Part shown: in pieces, positions 15,857-23,174 of the stretch
Position numbering within the stretch: position 1 is the stretch's first letter
Layout: each line of letters begins with the position of its first letter
Assembly: GCA_003445035.1 (NCBI GenBank)
Contig: DLVV01000423.1
Span: forward strand, 1 to 28,476
Reading direction: 5' to 3'
From: Planctomycetaceae bacterium
GTDB taxonomy: Bacteria > Planctomycetota > Planctomycetia > Planctomycetales > Planctomycetaceae
DNA length: 28,476 bases
Notes under the pieces: generated by a model
Told to the model about the DNA's origin: nothing
Seen by the model: the letters and a program-made list of their open reading frames with translations, nothing else
The model's database searches: none
Made by a program: the position numbers and the translations under genes

Positions 15857-17134
15857 TCAACGAACCGTGGCAAAGAAGGTACGGATGTCCTCGACCAACA
15901 GTTTCGGCTCCTCCATCGCCGCGAAGTGCCCCCCGCGAGGCATATCGGTCCAGTGCGTCACGTTGAATCGCGTTTCGGCCCAGCGTCGCGGGGCGTAAAC
16001 CAGTTCCTTGGGAAAGATCGCACACCCAACCGGCACCTCGACCCGACCCCGCTTACCGCGTCCCCGCGAGTGCCGCGTCTCGTAGTAGATCCGTGTCGAT
16101 GACGTGATCGAGCCCGTCACCCAGTAGACCATCACGTTGGTCAACAACTCGTCCTTGGTGAACTTCTTCTCGACGTCGCCTTCGCAGTCGCTCCAGGTGC
16201 GGAACTTCTCGATGATCCAGGCGGCCAGGCCGGCCGGCGAGTCGTTCAATCCGTACCCGAGGGTCTGTGGCTTGGTGCTCTGGATCCGGTTGTATCCGGT
16301 CTCGTTAGCCATGAACGCGCGACGTTCACGGATCCGGGCGATCTCCTGTGGCTTGAGGCCTTCGAACTGCCGGTCTCCTCCTCGAGGCGGGCCAGCGGTG
16401 ACGAAGTTCAGGTGCACGCCCACGCATTGGTCGGGGTGATTCCGCCCCAGCCACGCCGAGATCGATGCCCCCCAATCTCCTCCCTGCGTGCCATACCGCC
16501 TGTAACCCAGCCGTGTCATCAACTTGCCGAACATCTCGGCCATCCGGTCGTTGTTCCAGCCCCTGGTCCGGGGAGCGTCCGAAAATCCGAAACCTGGCAG
16601 TGACGGAATCACGACATGGAAGGCGTCTTCCGCCTTGCCCCCATGGGCCGTCGGATCGGTCAGTGGCCCGATCACTTTCTGGAACTCCACGAACGACCCC
16701 GGCCAGCCATGAACCAGCATCAGCGGCAGAGCATCTTTGTGTCGGGAACGCTGGTGGATGAAGTGCAGGTCCAGGCCGTCGATGTTCGTCTTGAAGTGCG
16801 ACCACTTGTTGAGCATCTTCTCCTGCAAACGCCAGTCGAAAGTCGTCCTCCAGTACTTGACGAGTTGCTTGAGGTATTTCCGGTCGGTGCCGTAGGCCCA
16901 GTTGGAACCCTCGATCCGGTTGGGGAAACGGGTGAGATCCAGCCGACGGTCCAGATCCGCGAGCACGGCCTGGCCCACTCGGATCCTGAAGGGACGCACG
17001 GCCGCGTTCGGTTCGGCGGGCTGGGCCGCCGACACGCCCCAGCTCCCCTGGACCAGTGCCACAGCGGCCGTGAGCATCCAGATCTCCAAACCCGGACGCC
17101 ACGGGATCGAGCGGAGGGATGTCGAGTCGGTCAT
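15857..17134 (-). CDS. Epoxide-hydrolase-like alpha/beta hydrolase with EHN domain, probably exported
   Basis: The product is 425 residues from the ATG at 17134, which has an AGGAA site 6 bases upstream; a longer frame to 17230 is unsupported. A hydrophobic stretch (about 17-36, cleavage near VSAA) after a 14-residue leader looks like a signal peptide. Residues about 47-155 match the epoxide hydrolase N-terminal domain (VLADLDRRLDLTRFP, the conserved W in NWAYGTD, YWRTTFDWR). The hydrolase core has HGWPGSFVEF (142-151), nucleophile Asp220 in QGGDWGA, FPKE (Glu377) and His403 in GGHFAAMEEP, plus candidate active-site tyrosines 281 and 350/351. This is the layout of microsomal-type epoxide hydrolases. 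An exported form is less usual and its substrate is unknown. Confidence 0.82.
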   Translation of the reverse strand: MTDSTSLRSIPWRPGLEIWMLTAAVALVQGSWGVSAAQPAEPNAAVRPFRIRVGQAVLADLDRRLDLTRFPNRIEGSNWAYGTDRKYLKQLVKYWRTTFDWRLQEKMLNKWSHFKTNIDGLDLHFIHQRSRHKDALPLMLVHGWPGSFVEFQKVIGPLTDPTAHGGKAEDAFHVVIPSLPGFGFSDAPRTRGWNNDRMAEMFGKLMTRLGYRRYGTQGGDWGASISAWLGRNHPDQCVGVHLNFVTAGPPRGGDRQFEGLKPQEIARIRERRAFMANETGYNRIQSTKPQTLGYGLNDSPAGLAAWIIEKFRTWSDCEGDVEKKFTKDELLTNVMVYWVTGSITSSTRIYYETRHSRGRGKRGRVEVPVGCAIFPKELVYAPRRWAETRFNVTHWTDMPRGGHFAAMEEPKLLVEDIRTFFATVR

Positions 17135-17247
17135 GTTGATTCCTGCGAGTGGCCAAGTTGTCGTCGTGAGATCACAATCGAGACCATTGGAACATCTGGA
17201 GAAAAGCTCGTGTAGGGTCCGAATCCTCATCGAACCCCAGGTAGCTC

Positions 17248-17276
17248 TTGGCGAAGTTCCTTTTGCGGCCTACACT
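17248..17276 (+). promoter_or_regulatory. Candidate promoter giving the helicase mRNA a long leader
   Basis: TTGGCG (17248-17253) and TACACT (17271-17276) are separated by 17 bases and match the sigma-70 consensus at 4 of 6 positions each. If used, the helicase mRNA would have a leader of roughly 300 bases. Cold-induced helicase and cold-shock mRNAs often have long structured leaders, so the arrangement is suggestive. The match alone is modest. Confidence 0.3.
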
Positions 17277-17335
17277 TCAGTTAGACCTTCGGATTCGATG
17301 TTGAGTCCGAGTCGAGCGGTCGGAATTCAGCGAGT

Positions 17336-17367
17336 AGCGCTGTTTCTTTTGAGTTGAGAGCGCTGTT
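17336..17367 (+). repeat. 9-base direct repeat in the helicase leader
   Basis: AGCGCTGTT occurs at 17336-17344 and again at 17359-17367, 23 bases apart start to start, about two helical turns. Each copy contains the palindrome AGCGCT. The spacing would suit a dimeric DNA-binding protein, or the copies could act in the RNA. No known regulator is recognised. Confidence 0.4.
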
Positions 17368-17579
17368 CGTCCGAGCGGGGCACAACTGGCCACATCACCA
17401 GTTCGCTTCCCCCCCGTGAACACACGCTGCCAAGTTCGCCGCCATTCTCAGTTGCCAGCCCGTGGTCCTGATGACTCCGGGCAACGGGGCGATACTGACA
17501 CTCACGGTGCCGCCAAGGCCCGATGATTCGCCGCCCTGTTCATACGATCCCTCGATCGTGACAAAACGAAAGAAGACCC

Positions 17580-19118
17580 TTGAAGACGTTTGCTGAACTG
17601 GACCTGATCGACCCCGTGCAACGGGCACTGGCCGACGTAAACTACGAGACCCCGACACCCATCCAGGTGCAGACCATTCCACCTGCACTTCGCGGTCGGG
17701 ATGTCCTGGGGTCTGCCCAGACCGGAACGGGCAAGACCGCCGCGTTCGCCGTACCGATCCTCAATCGCCTTGGATCACACAACCGCAAGGCGCCGCCCCA
17801 TCGCCCATTCGTGCTGGCGCTGGCACCAACCCGGGAACTGGCGATCCAGATCGACCAAAGTTTCTCGACCTACGGATCCCACCTGAAGCTTCGCCAGACA
17901 GTGATCTACGGCGGGGTGAACCAGACGGGCCAGGTGCGAAAGCTGAAGCGAGGCGCCCATATCCTGGTCGCCACTCCAGGCCGGCTGATTGACCTGATGA
18001 ACCAGGGCCACATTCATCTCGACCTGCTTGAAGTCTTCGTGCTGGACGAGGCTGACCGGATGCTCGACATGGGCTTCCTGCCGGACCTGAAACGGATCAT
18101 CAGCCAACTGCCGACCAGACGGCAATCGCTGTTCTTCTCGGCCACCATGCCGCCCAACATCATCGAGTTGTCCCAGAGCCTGCTGTCCAACCCGGTCAGT
18201 GTCGATGTCACTCCCGAACAGGTCAGTGTCGAGAAGATCGAGCAACAGGTCCACTTCGTCGACCGAAGCAGCAAGCAGGAATTGTTGCGAGAGATCCTGC
18301 AGTCACCCGACGTCGTCCGGGCCCTGGTCTTCACCAAGACCAAACGGCGAGCCAACGTTGTCACCAAGCAGTTGATCCGCAAGGGAGTCGGGGCAACAGT
18401 GATCCACGGCAACAAGTCACAGGGCGCCCGCATGAGAGCACTGGAGGATTTCCGCTCCGGTCGGGTCCGCGTGTTGGTGGCGACAGATGTCGCGGCTCGC
18501 GGCATCGACATCGACGGAATCACCCACGTGATCAACCTGGACATTCCGATCGAGCCCGAGGCCTACGTGCACCGGATCGGACGGACCGGCCGGGCCGGTG
18601 CTGACGGCGTGGCCCTGTCGTTCTGCAGTCCCGAGGAGCGAAACGAACTGAGAGCCATCGAAAAACTGATTGGACAGAAAGTGGCCCCGGCCAATTCTCA
18701 CCCACAGGCTGGACCCGACGGACAGCACCCGGCCGTCACGCCAGACAACTCGCGGGCTCCCGGCAGCGGTGGCCCCGGAGCCCGCCACGCTCGCAGACAG
18801 CCAGCCCGCTCCGGCCAACCCGATCCGAATCCTCGGTTCCGATCAGGGCAGAACCAGAAAAATGGGCAGAAGCGAGATCGGAAACCGGATCGCCAAACAA
18901 CAACCAGCCACCAGCACGGCGCCGAGCAGGGTCAGATCAAGCTGATCACTCACAAGGGGTTCGGCTTCATCGGCAACGGCGGCACCAAGGACCTGTTCTT
19001 TCACCGTTCGGCCGTCGAGGGCATCCGCTTCGAAGACCTCACGCAGGGTCAGCAGGTGTCGTTCAACGTCGGACAAAGCGCGCGTGGCCCCTGCGCCACA
19101 AACGTGCAGGTGATCTGA
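17580..19118 (+). CDS. DEAD-box RNA helicase fused to a C-terminal cold-shock domain
   Basis: The product is 512 residues. All core helicase motifs are present in order: Q motif PTPIQ (25-29), motif I AQTGTGKT (46-53), PTRELA (83-88), TPGR (132-135), DEAD (156-159), SAT (187-189), VATDVAARGIDI (300-311) and HRIGRTGR (331-338). A Pro/Gln/Arg-rich linker (about 366-450) leads to a cold-shock domain (451-512) with KGFGFI (459-464) as RNP-1, DLFFHRSAV (471-479) as RNP-2 and a final RGP-A-V segment. It should unwind RNA in the cytoplasm, perhaps at low temperature, with the cold-shock domain adding single-strand RNA binding. The only usable in-frame start is a TTG at 17580 with a poor GAAGA ribosome site, as a TGA lies 21 bases upstream. 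Translation may therefore be limited. Confidence 0.92.
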   Translation: MKTFAELDLIDPVQRALADVNYETPTPIQVQTIPPALRGRDVLGSAQTGTGKTAAFAVPILNRLGSHNRKAPPHRPFVLALAPTRELAIQIDQSFSTYGSHLKLRQTVIYGGVNQTGQVRKLKRGAHILVATPGRLIDLMNQGHIHLDLLEVFVLDEADRMLDMGFLPDLKRIISQLPTRRQSLFFSATMPPNIIELSQSLLSNPVSVDVTPEQVSVEKIEQQVHFVDRSSKQELLREILQSPDVVRALVFTKTKRRANVVTKQLIRKGVGATVIHGNKSQGARMRALEDFRSGRVRVLVATDVAARGIDIDGITHVINLDIPIEPEAYVHRIGRTGRAGADGVALSFCSPEERNELRAIEKLIGQKVAPANSHPQAGPDGQHPAVTPDNSRAPGSGGPGARHARRQPARSGQPDPNPRFRSGQNQKNGQKRDRKPDRQTTTSHQHGAEQGQIKLITHKGFGFIGNGGTKDLFFHRSAVEGIRFEDLTQGQQVSFNVGQSARGPCATNVQVI

Positions 19119-19136
19119 GAAGGCCGTCACGGCTTC
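19119..19136. terminator. Possible hairpin between convergent helicase and sialidase-like genes
   Basis: GAAGGCCGT and ACGGCTTC face each other with one bulged G and an almost absent loop, in the 8-base gap between the two stops and into the end of the minus-strand gene. It could terminate both transcripts, but no T-run follows on either side. Low confidence. Confidence 0.25.
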
Positions 19137-20341
19137 CAGCGGATCAGCGTCAGGCCCATCGTCAGGTAGTTGTTGTGGACGGTCAGGATCGACCCGTCAT
19201 CGAGCAGTGCCGAGAACAGGTGGCCGGTCTGCCCGTGACCGGGGATGTGGTGGTCGTAGAACTGCCACTCGTCGAGGATGATCTTACGGCCCAGGTCCCA
19301 GGTCAGCCCGTTGTCGCGGCTGATGACCGCTTCGCAGCCCTTGCGATGACTGACCCGCCGACCGTCCTTGAGATCGTGACGCACGACCAGCGTCATCACG
19401 AGGTCACCGTTGGGCATTCGCAGCAGGTTGGGGTGCATCCGTCCGTCGGCCAACGGCTTGGGCTCGGTCCACGTCTTCCCCTCATCCCTGGAGATTGAGA
19501 CGCGGAGGCAACGGTACTCGTCACCTTCCGACCCGGCGTACGCAACGGGTACCTGCGTCCTCAGCGCCGCCACAAGCCAGCCGTTTTTCGCCCGCACCAG
19601 TGACCCCTCGCTGGCCCGCCAATTGGGCGGGCGGACCTCGTCTCGCCAGGTCCTGCCGCCATCATCTGACCAGCGGATGAAGTTCAACCCGGGATAGAAG
19701 GTCGGAGACCCCGGCGGCTTGCCGGCTCGGCTGAGCCCGATCATCGCCATCCGTGTCGCCCGGCCGTCCGGCCCCAGGTCGACCCACGGATTCCCCTCAG
19801 CTTCCACCCGGCCACCTCGTGTACACGGCTGCCGGGTCACACCGACCCACGTCCGTCCGTAATCGCTGCTGATGTATCGCTTGTTCATTCCACCGATGTA
19901 GGACAAGTGGCCTCGACCGAGATTGGCCAGCATGATCGGACGCCCGACCTGGTGTCCGGCCCCGTCGACCACGCGATCCAGCGATGTCCAGGTGCCTCCC
20001 CGATCCTTGCTGAAAGCGATGAACGTCTGCTCACCGGTTCCAGCCCCGTACCACAAGCTCTTTTTAACGTCACACAGTCCCAGCAACACGACCTCGCCAT
20101 TGTCCATCTGTGTCACGCCGAACCCGACCGACCAACCTCGCTGATGAAACCTCAATTGCTGGCACTCGGCTCGCCTGACGACCCACCCCCCCCGGCCATC
20201 GCCCTGTCGCATGAAATGCGGACGGAACCCCGGACGCTGCCCCGGATCGGGTGGCGCAGCCTGGGTGGTGGCGATCGAGAGGACACCGATCAGCCCGAGC
20301 CGGAACAGGACGGTTCGCGTGTTCGTTCTTCTGGTTTGCAT
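19127..20341 (-). CDS. Exported sialidase-like (BNR/Asp-box) beta-propeller protein
   Basis: The product is 404 residues from the ATG at 20341. A signal peptide covers about 1-28 (basic start MQTRRTNTRT, core VLFRLGLIGVLSIA). An extension to 20419 adds a segment unlike a signal. Five Asp-box-type strands mark the propeller: SKDRGGTW, SSDYGRTW, SDDGGRTW, SRDEGKTW and SRDNGLTW. SEGSLVRAKNGWLVAALRT resembles the sialidase Glu-Arg segment, and HPNLLRMPNGDLVMTLVVR is a further blade. A clear RIP motif and a YS-E nucleophile pair, both seen in the sialidase at 10377-11561, are missing. I therefore call the fold but not the activity. It stands alone on its strand and converges with the helicase gene. 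Confidence 0.77.
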   Translation of the reverse strand: MQTRRTNTRTVLFRLGLIGVLSIATTQAAPPDPGQRPGFRPHFMRQGDGRGGWVVRRAECQQLRFHQRGWSVGFGVTQMDNGEVVLLGLCDVKKSLWYGAGTGEQTFIAFSKDRGGTWTSLDRVVDGAGHQVGRPIMLANLGRGHLSYIGGMNKRYISSDYGRTWVGVTRQPCTRGGRVEAEGNPWVDLGPDGRATRMAMIGLSRAGKPPGSPTFYPGLNFIRWSDDGGRTWRDEVRPPNWRASEGSLVRAKNGWLVAALRTQVPVAYAGSEGDEYRCLRVSISRDEGKTWTEPKPLADGRMHPNLLRMPNGDLVMTLVVRHDLKDGRRVSHRKGCEAVISRDNGLTWDLGRKIILDEWQFYDHHIPGHGQTGHLFSALLDDGSILTVHNNYLTMGLTLIRWKP

Positions 20342-20496
20342 GAGAGGATTCTCGATTCCGAACAGTGGCCAACCACTCAATACTATGGTGCCGTGCCCCA
20401 TGGTACTCTCGGACGCCACGAATGCCGAAACCCGCTGCCGATCCGCTCAACGACACGCGGCTCCGTTGACCACGATCACTGGCCCCGAGATGAGCC

Positions 20497-21660
20497 ATGA
20501 CTCCCACCGCCGAGATTGTCGTCATTGGTGGCGGGGTGCACGGTGCCAGCCTCGCATTTCACCTGGCTGTCGCCGACGTGGGCCGCGTCGTGCTGCTCGA
20601 AAAACAACACATCGCTTCCGGCCCCACGGCACAGTCGGGGGCCATGATCCGGGCACTGTTCAACACCAGGACCTATGTCGACCTGGTCATCGCTTCGACA
20701 CGAATGTTCGAGAACTGGGACGACATCGTCGGCGGCGATGCCGGATTCGTCCAGCAGGGGTTTCTGAGAATCACCAATACGCTGGACAAGTCATCAATCG
20801 GCGGCGACCTGGAACTGACTCGCGACGCCGGAGAACCGTTCCAGATGCTGACCACCGAGGAACTCTCGCAACTCGTCCCGGCGGGAGAGTTCCAGGACGG
20901 GGAGATCGGCATTCTCTTCCCCACAGGCGGTTACGCCGATCCGTTCAGGACAACCGTCGAACTTGCCGACGCCGCACGCCGCCACGGCGCTGAAATCCAC
21001 GAAGGTGTCCAGGTCACCGACATCCACGTCGATGGAGGTTGTGTCACGGCGGTCGAGACCGATTCGGGGAGGATTTCCACTCCGCTTGTGGTCAATTGTG
21101 CCGGTTCCTGGTCGGACCGCATCGCTGCCATGGCGGGAGTGCAATTGCCGATCCTGATCCAGCCCGCACCGACGTGCCTGTTTCGCAGGCCCGATTCGAT
21201 GACCACGATCGGGCCGATCCTCTCGGACGGCGTCAACCAGGTGTACTTGAGGGCGATGGGGGACGCCGTCTACCGGGCGGCCCATTTCGGCCTGTCGGCC
21301 GAGATCGTCGACCCGGATGATTTCGACGACGCCGTTCCCGCCGGGCAGGCCCGCATGCTGAAAGAGGGTCTTTGCAACCGTTACGACGCCCTGCAACGGG
21401 CTCCTGGCCTCGGAGGCTTCACGGCCCTGTACGACATGACCCCCGACGGCCATCCGATCGTCGGTCCGATCGAAGACATCAAGGGGTTCTGGTGTGACTG
21501 CGGCTGGAGCGGAAATGGATTCGCTCCGGCCCCGGCAGGCGGCCGGTCACTGGCCCAGATGATCATCGGCAGCGACCCCGACATCGACCTGGGTCACTTC
21601 AGGTGGCCACGGTCTACGGAGGTGGGCAGACGAGTGAACCGCGACTGGATTCACCACTGA
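20497..21660 (+). CDS. DAO-family FAD-dependent oxidoreductase
   Basis: The product is 387 residues, the usual length for single-domain DAO enzymes. The N-terminus is a Rossmann dinucleotide site, EIVVIGGGVHGASLAFHLA with GGGVHG at 11-16, followed by an acidic strand end VVLLEK. PLVVNCAGSWSDRIA is the second FAD contact typical of sarcosine oxidase and glycine oxidase relatives, and the C-terminal segment CGWSGNGFAPAPAGGRSLA is the usual last FAD-binding loop. It probably oxidises an N-methyl or secondary amine, or an amino acid such as sarcosine, in the cytoplasm, passing electrons to oxygen or a carrier. It has no signal peptide and no partner subunit nearby, so the exact substrate is open. 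Confidence 0.85.
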   Translation: MTPTAEIVVIGGGVHGASLAFHLAVADVGRVVLLEKQHIASGPTAQSGAMIRALFNTRTYVDLVIASTRMFENWDDIVGGDAGFVQQGFLRITNTLDKSSIGGDLELTRDAGEPFQMLTTEELSQLVPAGEFQDGEIGILFPTGGYADPFRTTVELADAARRHGAEIHEGVQVTDIHVDGGCVTAVETDSGRISTPLVVNCAGSWSDRIAAMAGVQLPILIQPAPTCLFRRPDSMTTIGPILSDGVNQVYLRAMGDAVYRAAHFGLSAEIVDPDDFDDAVPAGQARMLKEGLCNRYDALQRAPGLGGFTALYDMTPDGHPIVGPIEDIKGFWCDCGWSGNGFAPAPAGGRSLAQMIIGSDPDIDLGHFRWPRSTEVGRRVNRDWIHH

Positions 21661-21672
21661 CACGCTCGACAT

Positions 21673-21682
21673 CCCCGCGGGG
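21673..21682. repeat. 10-bp GC palindrome between convergent genes
   Basis: CCCCGCGGGG lies in the 28-base gap between the FAD oxidoreductase and DUF1552 stops. No T-run follows. It may help end transcription or be chance in GC-rich DNA. Confidence 0.3.
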
Positions 21683-21688
21683 TGCCCA

Positions 21689-23029
21689 TTAGACCTTCGA
21701 GAACAGCGTTCCCAGTGCGGTCCCGGAACTGTCCGAGAAACGGCCCTGCTCGATGCCCATCGAGTGCAGGATGCTAAGGAACATGTTCGACATCTTCGTG
21801 GCGCCGTCCTGGTGGTAGACACCGTGCTTCAACCCCATGTTGGAGCCACCGACCACCATCGTCGGCAGGTTCCGCGGGTTGTGTGTCGTGCTGGCCCCAC
21901 TGCCGTAGAGCACGATGCTGTTGTCGAGCACGCTGCCGGTCTTGTCCTTGAACTCGGTCAGCCGGCCGAAGAAATAGGCCAGTTGCTCACTGAGGAACCT
22001 GTCGTACTTGGCGAACTCCAACTGCCCCGCCTTGTCGCCGGCGTGCGAGAGGCTGTGGTGAGTCCGCTTCAGGCCCAGCTTCAGGGGGAACGTGTCGCTG
22101 ATCCCCATGCCGTCCTCTCGGTTGAGCATGAACGCAACACTGCGAGTGATGTCCGCGTCGAAAGCCAACGCGATCAGGTCGAACATGTTGCGGTAGTAGT
22201 CCCGCGGCTTGCCCTCGTTGGTCACGTCAAGATCCAGGTGCTTGTAGTCCTGCTCCTTCAACGGGATGTCGACCCACTTCTCCGAAGCGATCAACCGCGA
22301 TTCGACCTCGCTCAACGAAGTCAGGTACTGGTCCATCTTCTGACGGTCCGAACGTCCCAGCTTCCGGTTCAGCGACCTGGCACTCTCGATCACCGCATCG
22401 ACCAGCTTGATTCTCTTCTTCAGCTTCTTCCGTTCCACTTCCATCGAAACCCGATCGGCGCGGAACAGGCGGTCGAAGACCCGACGAGGGCTGTTCTCGG
22501 CCGGGATCGGCTTGCCCTCGAGGTTGTAGGAGATCGTCCCGGTACGAGAAAGGAACCCGGTTCCCGCATCGATCGAGAGAACCAGCGAGGGCTGACGACA
22601 GAACTGCTTGGTGTGGTTTGCGACGATCTGGTCGATACCAACCGAGTTGAATTTTCCGGGCCGGGGATTGTGCAACGGAGCACCGGTCAGCCACATGTCC
22701 GAACAGATGTGCGGATCAGCCTTGACCCCGTTCTCGTGGAACATCCCCCCCAGGAAGCTCAACTGGTCACGATACGCGGCCAGGGGTTCAGTCGACTTGC
22801 CGAAGACGAACTTGCCATCCTTCTTCGCCCTGGGGAACCAGCTCCAGTCGTCGATCCCGTGTTCGGGCTTGGGCAATGACATCCCGTTGGCCGTGTAGAT
22901 CGCACAGAGACGCCTCGGCGATCGTGTCGAGACCTCCTCGCCCATCGCTTCCAGCACGGGCAATGCCAGGGACGCTCCGGCAATCCCCTTGAGAACGGCA
23001 CGACGATCGAGCTTCACGGGAGTGGTCAT
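21689..23029 (-). CDS. Tat-exported DUF1552 protein
   Basis: The product is 446 residues from the ATG at 23029; a TTG at 23041 would add four. A twin-arginine signal begins almost at once ([23 protein letters not shown] is the n- and h-region). The body has the family landmarks [50 protein letters not shown] and [21 protein letters not shown], ending with [26 protein letters not shown]1552 proteins share an alkaline-phosphatase or sulfatase-like look with the DUF1501 family, but no reaction is established to my knowledge. The gene follows the PSD-type lipoprotein gene on the same strand, the standard arrangement in planctomycetes and relatives, so the two very likely act together at the cell envelope. 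Confidence 0.9.
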   Translation of the reverse strand: MTTPVKLDRRAVLKGIAGASLALPVLEAMGEEVSTRSPRRLCAIYTANGMSLPKPEHGIDDWSWFPRAKKDGKFVFGKSTEPLAAYRDQLSFLGGMFHENGVKADPHICSDMWLTGAPLHNPRPGKFNSVGIDQIVANHTKQFCRQPSLVLSIDAGTGFLSRTGTISYNLEGKPIPAENSPRRVFDRLFRADRVSMEVERKKLKKRIKLVDAVIESARSLNRKLGRSDRQKMDQYLTSLSEVESRLIASEKWVDIPLKEQDYKHLDLDVTNEGKPRDYYRNMFDLIALAFDADITRSVAFMLNREDGMGISDTFPLKLGLKRTHHSLSHAGDKAGQLEFAKYDRFLSEQLAYFFGRLTEFKDKTGSVLDNSIVLYGSGASTTHNPRNLPTMVVGGSNMGLKHGVYHQDGATKMSNMFLSILHSMGIEQGRFSDSSGTALGTLFSKV

Positions 23030-23080
23030 GGACGATTCCAACGTTTTTCGGTTGTTTCGGAGACGGGACCCGGTGGATCC

Positions 23081-23109
23081 GTCGAAAGCCGTTTGTATCC
23101 GGCTTCGAC
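23081..23109 (-). repeat. 10-bp hairpin in the leader of the DUF1552 gene
   Basis: GTCGAAAGCCG (23081-23091) pairs with CGGCTTCGAC (23100-23109) with one bulged base and an 8-base loop. It lies between the PSD gene stop and the DUF1552 start, and no T-run follows on the minus strand. It may set the ratio of the two proteins by processing or partial termination, which is inference. Confidence 0.45.
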
Positions 23110-23120
23110 ACCAATTCCAA
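23092..23120 (-). promoter_or_regulatory. Candidate internal promoter for the DUF1552 gene
   Basis: On the minus strand TTGGAA (plus 23115-23120) and TACAAA (plus 23092-23097) are 17 bases apart, about 63 bases before the ATG at 23029. Each matches the consensus at 4 of 6 positions. The -10 lies in the loop of the hairpin at 23081-23109, so only one of the two readings may be real. Confidence 0.25.
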
Positions 23121-23174
23121 CAGCAGACGGCCGTTGTCCGCCTCCTATCATACTCATCGACGACCGGACCGGTA

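Larger units (their letters stand above)
17135..17579. other. 445-base intergenic region upstream of the helicase gene
   Basis: This is the longest stretch without a gene. It separates the divergent epoxide-hydrolase-like and helicase genes. It holds a candidate plus-strand promoter (17248-17276), a 9-base direct repeat (17336-17344 and 17359-17367) and a weak 6-bp hairpin around 17291-17308 (GGATTC/GAGTCC, one G-T pair). I find no tRNA and no convincing small ORF. The minus-strand frame at 17395-17688 overlaps the helicase start and has no family features. Confidence 0.6.

Noticed and set aside
17395..17688. 97-codon minus-strand ORF in the helicase leader
   Set aside because: It overlaps the helicase start by more than 100 bases, has no good ribosome site and no recognisable features.
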